DNA of 7,393 nucleotides from a bacterium. GTDB taxonomy: Bacteria > UBA9089 > CG2-30-40-21 > SBAY01. Numbering within the stretch: the stretch's first letter is position 1; every line of letters begins with the position of its first letter. Both the position numbers and the translations under genes were made by a program. Below, one piece after another: positions 5,610 through 7,393 of this stretch. The stretch lies in contig JASEHU010000096.1 in NCBI GenBank assembly GCA_030018635.1, positions 1 to 7,393 of the forward strand, read 5' to 3'. A model generated the notes under the pieces. The model saw only the letters and a list, made by a program, of their open reading frames with translations, searched no databases and had not been told where the DNA came from.

Positions 5610-6206
5610 TTATTTCTCACCTACGGCATACCGTGTAAATCGCCGAATGGTTATATTTTCCCTTACCCTGGCTACCATTTGAGCCAGATAGTCTGAGACA
5701 GAGATACTGGGGTCTTTTATATATGGTTGTTCTAACAGGCAGATTTCTTTATAATATTTTTCTAATCTACCTTCAACCATTTTTTCCCATATCTTTTCAG
5801 GTTTGCCTGATTGTTTAGCCTGCTCTAAGTAAATCTCTTTTTCTTTAGCTATCATTTCTGCGGTAACCTGGTCCTTTGAAATCACACACGGATTAGAGGC
5901 GGCTATCTGCATGGCAATATTTTTGCCTAATTCCTGAAATTCTGCATTTTTAGCCACAAAATCCGTTTCACAATTAATCTCAACTAATATCCCCAGTTTC
6001 CCACCAAGATGGACATAAGAAATAATTCGTCCTTCTTTAGCCTCACGTTGTTGTTTTGTCCTGGCTACAGCTAATCCTTGAGTGCGTAAGATTTTCAATG
6101 CCTCATCATATACCCCATTAGCCTTTTGGAGGGCATCCTTACATTCCATCATTGGGGCTCCTGTAACCTCTCTTAATTCCTTTACTTGTGCCGCACTAAT
6201 ATTCAT
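5610..6206 (-). CDS. tsf: Translation elongation factor Ts
   Basis: EF-Ts exchanges GDP for GTP on EF-Tu. The product has 198 residues, which matches the short form known from Thermus-like and several other lineages rather than the roughly 280-residue E. coli form with its extra core subdomain. The N-terminal UBA-like module carries LREVTGAPMMECKDAL (11-26). The basic linker RTKQQREAKEGR follows (49-60). The core holds HLGGKLGILVEINCETDFVAKN (66-87), whose TDFVA segment contacts EF-Tu. The C-terminal part is VSDYLAQMVARVRENITIRRFTRY (170-193). The ATG has AAGGAGAGAGG close upstream. It follows rpsB across a gap filled by agtgaa-type repeats, the standard rpsB-tsf order. No defects are seen. 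Confidence 0.97.
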   Translation of the reverse strand: MNISAAQVKELREVTGAPMMECKDALQKANGVYDEALKILRTQGLAVARTKQQREAKEGRIISYVHLGGKLGILVEINCETDFVAKNAEFQELGKNIAMQIAASNPCVISKDQVTAEMIAKEKEIYLEQAKQSGKPEKIWEKMVEGRLEKYYKEICLLEQPYIKDPSISVSDYLAQMVARVRENITIRRFTRYAVGEK

Positions 6207-6225
6207 AACCTCTCTCCTTTCTTAT

Positions 6226-6301
6226 TAGTGAAAAGTGAATAGTAAAAAGTGAATAGTGAATAGTTATTGGTTTTTCACTTTTAATTTTTCACTTTTCACT
6301 A
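6226..6301. repeat. agtgaa-type repeats and long inverted repeat, rpsB-tsf gap
   Basis: TAGTGAAAAGTGAA (6226-6239) and TTCACTTTTCACTA (6288-6301) are a perfect 14-bp inverted repeat. Inside it AAAAGTGAA (6245-6253) pairs with TTCACTTTT (6274-6282), and agtgaatagt units repeat directly. Together they could form a long interrupted hairpin between rpsB and tsf. The outer arm runs into rpsB: the stop codon and the last codons (D-S-E-K) are made of the repeat. It is a low-complexity intergenic repeat with a possible role in mRNA processing. Confidence 0.7.
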
Positions 6302-7167
6302 TCTTCTTCAATCTCTTCTTTTTCTTTAAGGTTTTTTTCTATAACCTCTTTATTTATTTCCTCGTAAAATTGTGGAAGTAATTCTTCCTCATCTTCTATC
6401 ACTAAAGAAGGAATTATTTCTTCCTCTTCTATTTCTTCGTGCTTTTCTTTGAGTTGCGATGCTTCGAGTTGTGACTTATCTGAAAATCTCTTCCCCTCTA
6501 TTATTCCATCTGCAATTACAGAGGCAAGTAATTTTACTGAGCGAATAGCATCGTCATTACCAGGGATACAGTAATTTACCTCCTCCGGGTCACCATTGGT
6601 ATCAACAATACCTACAATGGGAATGTTTAATTTTTTACCTTCCAGAATAGCAATTCTTTCTTTTTTAGTATCCACCACAAATATAGCCCCTGGAAGTTCT
6701 TTCATCTGCTTGATTCCACCTAACAGGGTCTCCAATTTATCCATTTCTTTTCTCAGGCTGGCTACTTCCTTTTTAGGTAATTTCTCAAATATCCCCTTTT
6801 CCTCCATTCGTTTAATCTCATTAAGTCGTTTAATACTTTTCTTTATTGTCTCAAAGTTTGTTAAAGTTCCTCCCAGCCAGCGTTGAGTTACATACGGCAT
6901 TTCGCATCGTATTGCCTCTTCTTTGACTACTGTTTGAATTTGTTTTTTTGTTCCCACAAATAAAATCACCTTGTTCGACTTAGCCGTTTCCTGAATAAAA
7001 CTATAGGCATCTTTCAATCCCTTCATTGCCTTTTGAAGATTAATGATATGAATATCATTCCTCTCCGAAAAGATATAAGGAGCCATTTTGGGATTCCATC
7101 GTTGAGTTTGATGGCCAAAATGTACCCCGGCTTCTAAAAGTTGTTTCATTGAAATAGTAGTTGACAC
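6289..7167 (-). CDS. rpsB: 30S ribosomal protein S2
   Basis: S2 is a small-subunit protein needed, with S1, for mRNA binding. The 292 residues show the complete family core: MKQLLEAGVHFGHQTQRWNPKM (7-28), YVTQRWLGGTLTNFETI (92-108) and LPGAIFVVDTKKERIAILE (158-176). IPIVGIVDTNGDPEEVNYCIPGNDDAIRSV (182-211) follows. After about residue 230 comes a tail of some 60 residues rich in Glu and Lys (HEEIEEEEII, EEINKEVIEKNLKEKEEIEED), absent from the 241-residue E. coli protein. The last four residues lie in the downstream agtgaa repeat. The start is a GTG with AAGGAGG 11 bases upstream; the ATG at residue 7 is the alternative. It is the first gene of the operon. Its leader hairpin is a possible site for autoregulation, as known for S2 in other bacteria. 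Confidence 0.97.
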   Translation of the reverse strand: MSTTISMKQLLEAGVHFGHQTQRWNPKMAPYIFSERNDIHIINLQKAMKGLKDAYSFIQETAKSNKVILFVGTKKQIQTVVKEEAIRCEMPYVTQRWLGGTLTNFETIKKSIKRLNEIKRMEEKGIFEKLPKKEVASLRKEMDKLETLLGGIKQMKELPGAIFVVDTKKERIAILEGKKLNIPIVGIVDTNGDPEEVNYCIPGNDDAIRSVKLLASVIADGIIEGKRFSDKSQLEASQLKEKHEEIEEEEIIPSLVIEDEEELLPQFYEEINKEVIEKNLKEKEEIEEDSEK

Positions 7168-7226
7168 TTATTTTCTATCCTCCTTTAAATTTAGTAATTG
7201 GTAATCGGTTACCGGTGAAGATGGTA

Positions 7227-7261
7227 ATTGATGATTGGTTATTATTTAACCAATTATCAAT
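7227..7261 (-). promoter_or_regulatory. Leader hairpin upstream of rpsB
   Basis: ATTGATGATTGGTTA (7227-7241) and TAACCAATTATCAAT (7247-7261) pair over 15 positions with one mismatch and a 5-base loop. The hairpin lies in the untranslated leader between the promoter and the rpsB binding site. Next to it (7194-7215) are gtaattggtaatcggttacc-type repeats like those before cdsA. It may be a regulatory stem or simply part of that repeat family; no U run suggests a terminator. Confidence 0.5.
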
Positions 7262-7282
7262 CATCATTTTTAAATTTAATAT

Positions 7283-7311
7283 AGTATATCATATTTTAAT
7301 TATTTTGGCAA
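7283..7311 (-). promoter_or_regulatory. Sigma70-type promoter of the rpsB operon
   Basis: On the minus strand TTGCCA (7311-7306) and TATACT (7288-7283) are separated by exactly 17 bases, each with one or two differences from consensus. An A/T tract precedes the -35 box. Transcription would start near 7276, leaving a leader of roughly 110 bases before the GTG of rpsB. This is the only strong promoter seen upstream of the operon. Confidence 0.75.
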
Positions 7312-7393
7312 GAAAAAAATACTTGATACAATAATCCATCAGTTATCAGTTGTGAAGTAGGTTAGTGGGTCATTCCATTTGATATTGGGGGTA

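Noticed and set aside
6226..6301. CRISPR array
   Set aside because: The agtgaa units are short, adjacent and variable, without regular unique spacers or cas genes.
6596..6886. Plus-strand reading frame inside rpsB
   Set aside because: It is antisense to the conserved S2 core with no start signal or family resemblance.
1..7393. tRNA or rRNA genes
   Set aside because: No cloverleaf with a GGTTCGAATC-like arm and acceptor pairing, and no rRNA-like stretch, was found by eye on either strand. A GGTTCGAAC-like string at 2663-2671 lies inside frr and has no surrounding tRNA structure.

Overview
The window holds a bacterial translation and cell-envelope operon read entirely on the minus strand: rpsB, tsf, pyrH, frr, uppS, cdsA. 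This gene order is common across bacteria. The strand is AT-rich, with AGGAGG-type ribosome binding sites, ATG and GTG starts, sigma70-like promoters and a short EF-Ts of 198 residues. Nothing seen fixes the phylum. The abundant gap repeats (ggtaat-, agtgaa- and GGGGTCAG-types) remind me of genomes from uncultivated candidate phyla, but that is only an impression.

Layout in the direction of transcription (high to low coordinates). The right edge, 7312-7393, holds no gene I can see. A sigma70-type promoter (7283-7311) and a leader hairpin precede rpsB. An agtgaa-type inverted repeat fills the rpsB-tsf gap and includes the rpsB stop codon. Two hairpins lie between tsf and pyrH.

Between pyrH and frr, where these two genes are usually adjacent, sit two foreign-looking genes. 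One is a DNA methyltransferase with DPFTGSGTT and SPPY motifs. The other is a small PD-(D/E)xK-type nuclease with a D...QVK core. Together they look like a type II restriction-modification pair. The methyltransferase is first, has a possible promoter of its own (extended -10), and the nuclease is coupled to it by a 3-base gap. At the downstream junction a 10-bp hairpin of a GGGGTCAGACC-type repeat abuts the frr ribosome binding site. frr and uppS overlap by one base. A short gap with ggtaat-type repeats separates uppS from cdsA.

After cdsA there are about 250 bases without a gene. Then comes a perfect-consensus promoter (TTGACA, 17 bases, TATAAT) overlapped by a 10-bp palindrome. It drives a gene that runs off the left edge and resembles DUF6788 proteins.

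How the parts work together: the core operon supplies ribosomal protein S2, EF-Ts, UMP kinase, ribosome recycling factor, and the undecaprenyl-PP and CDP-diacylglycerol synthases. Read-through from the rpsB promoter would tie the restriction-modification pair to growth rate. The essential frr, uppS and cdsA genes then depend on transcription through, or starting inside, the inserted genes.
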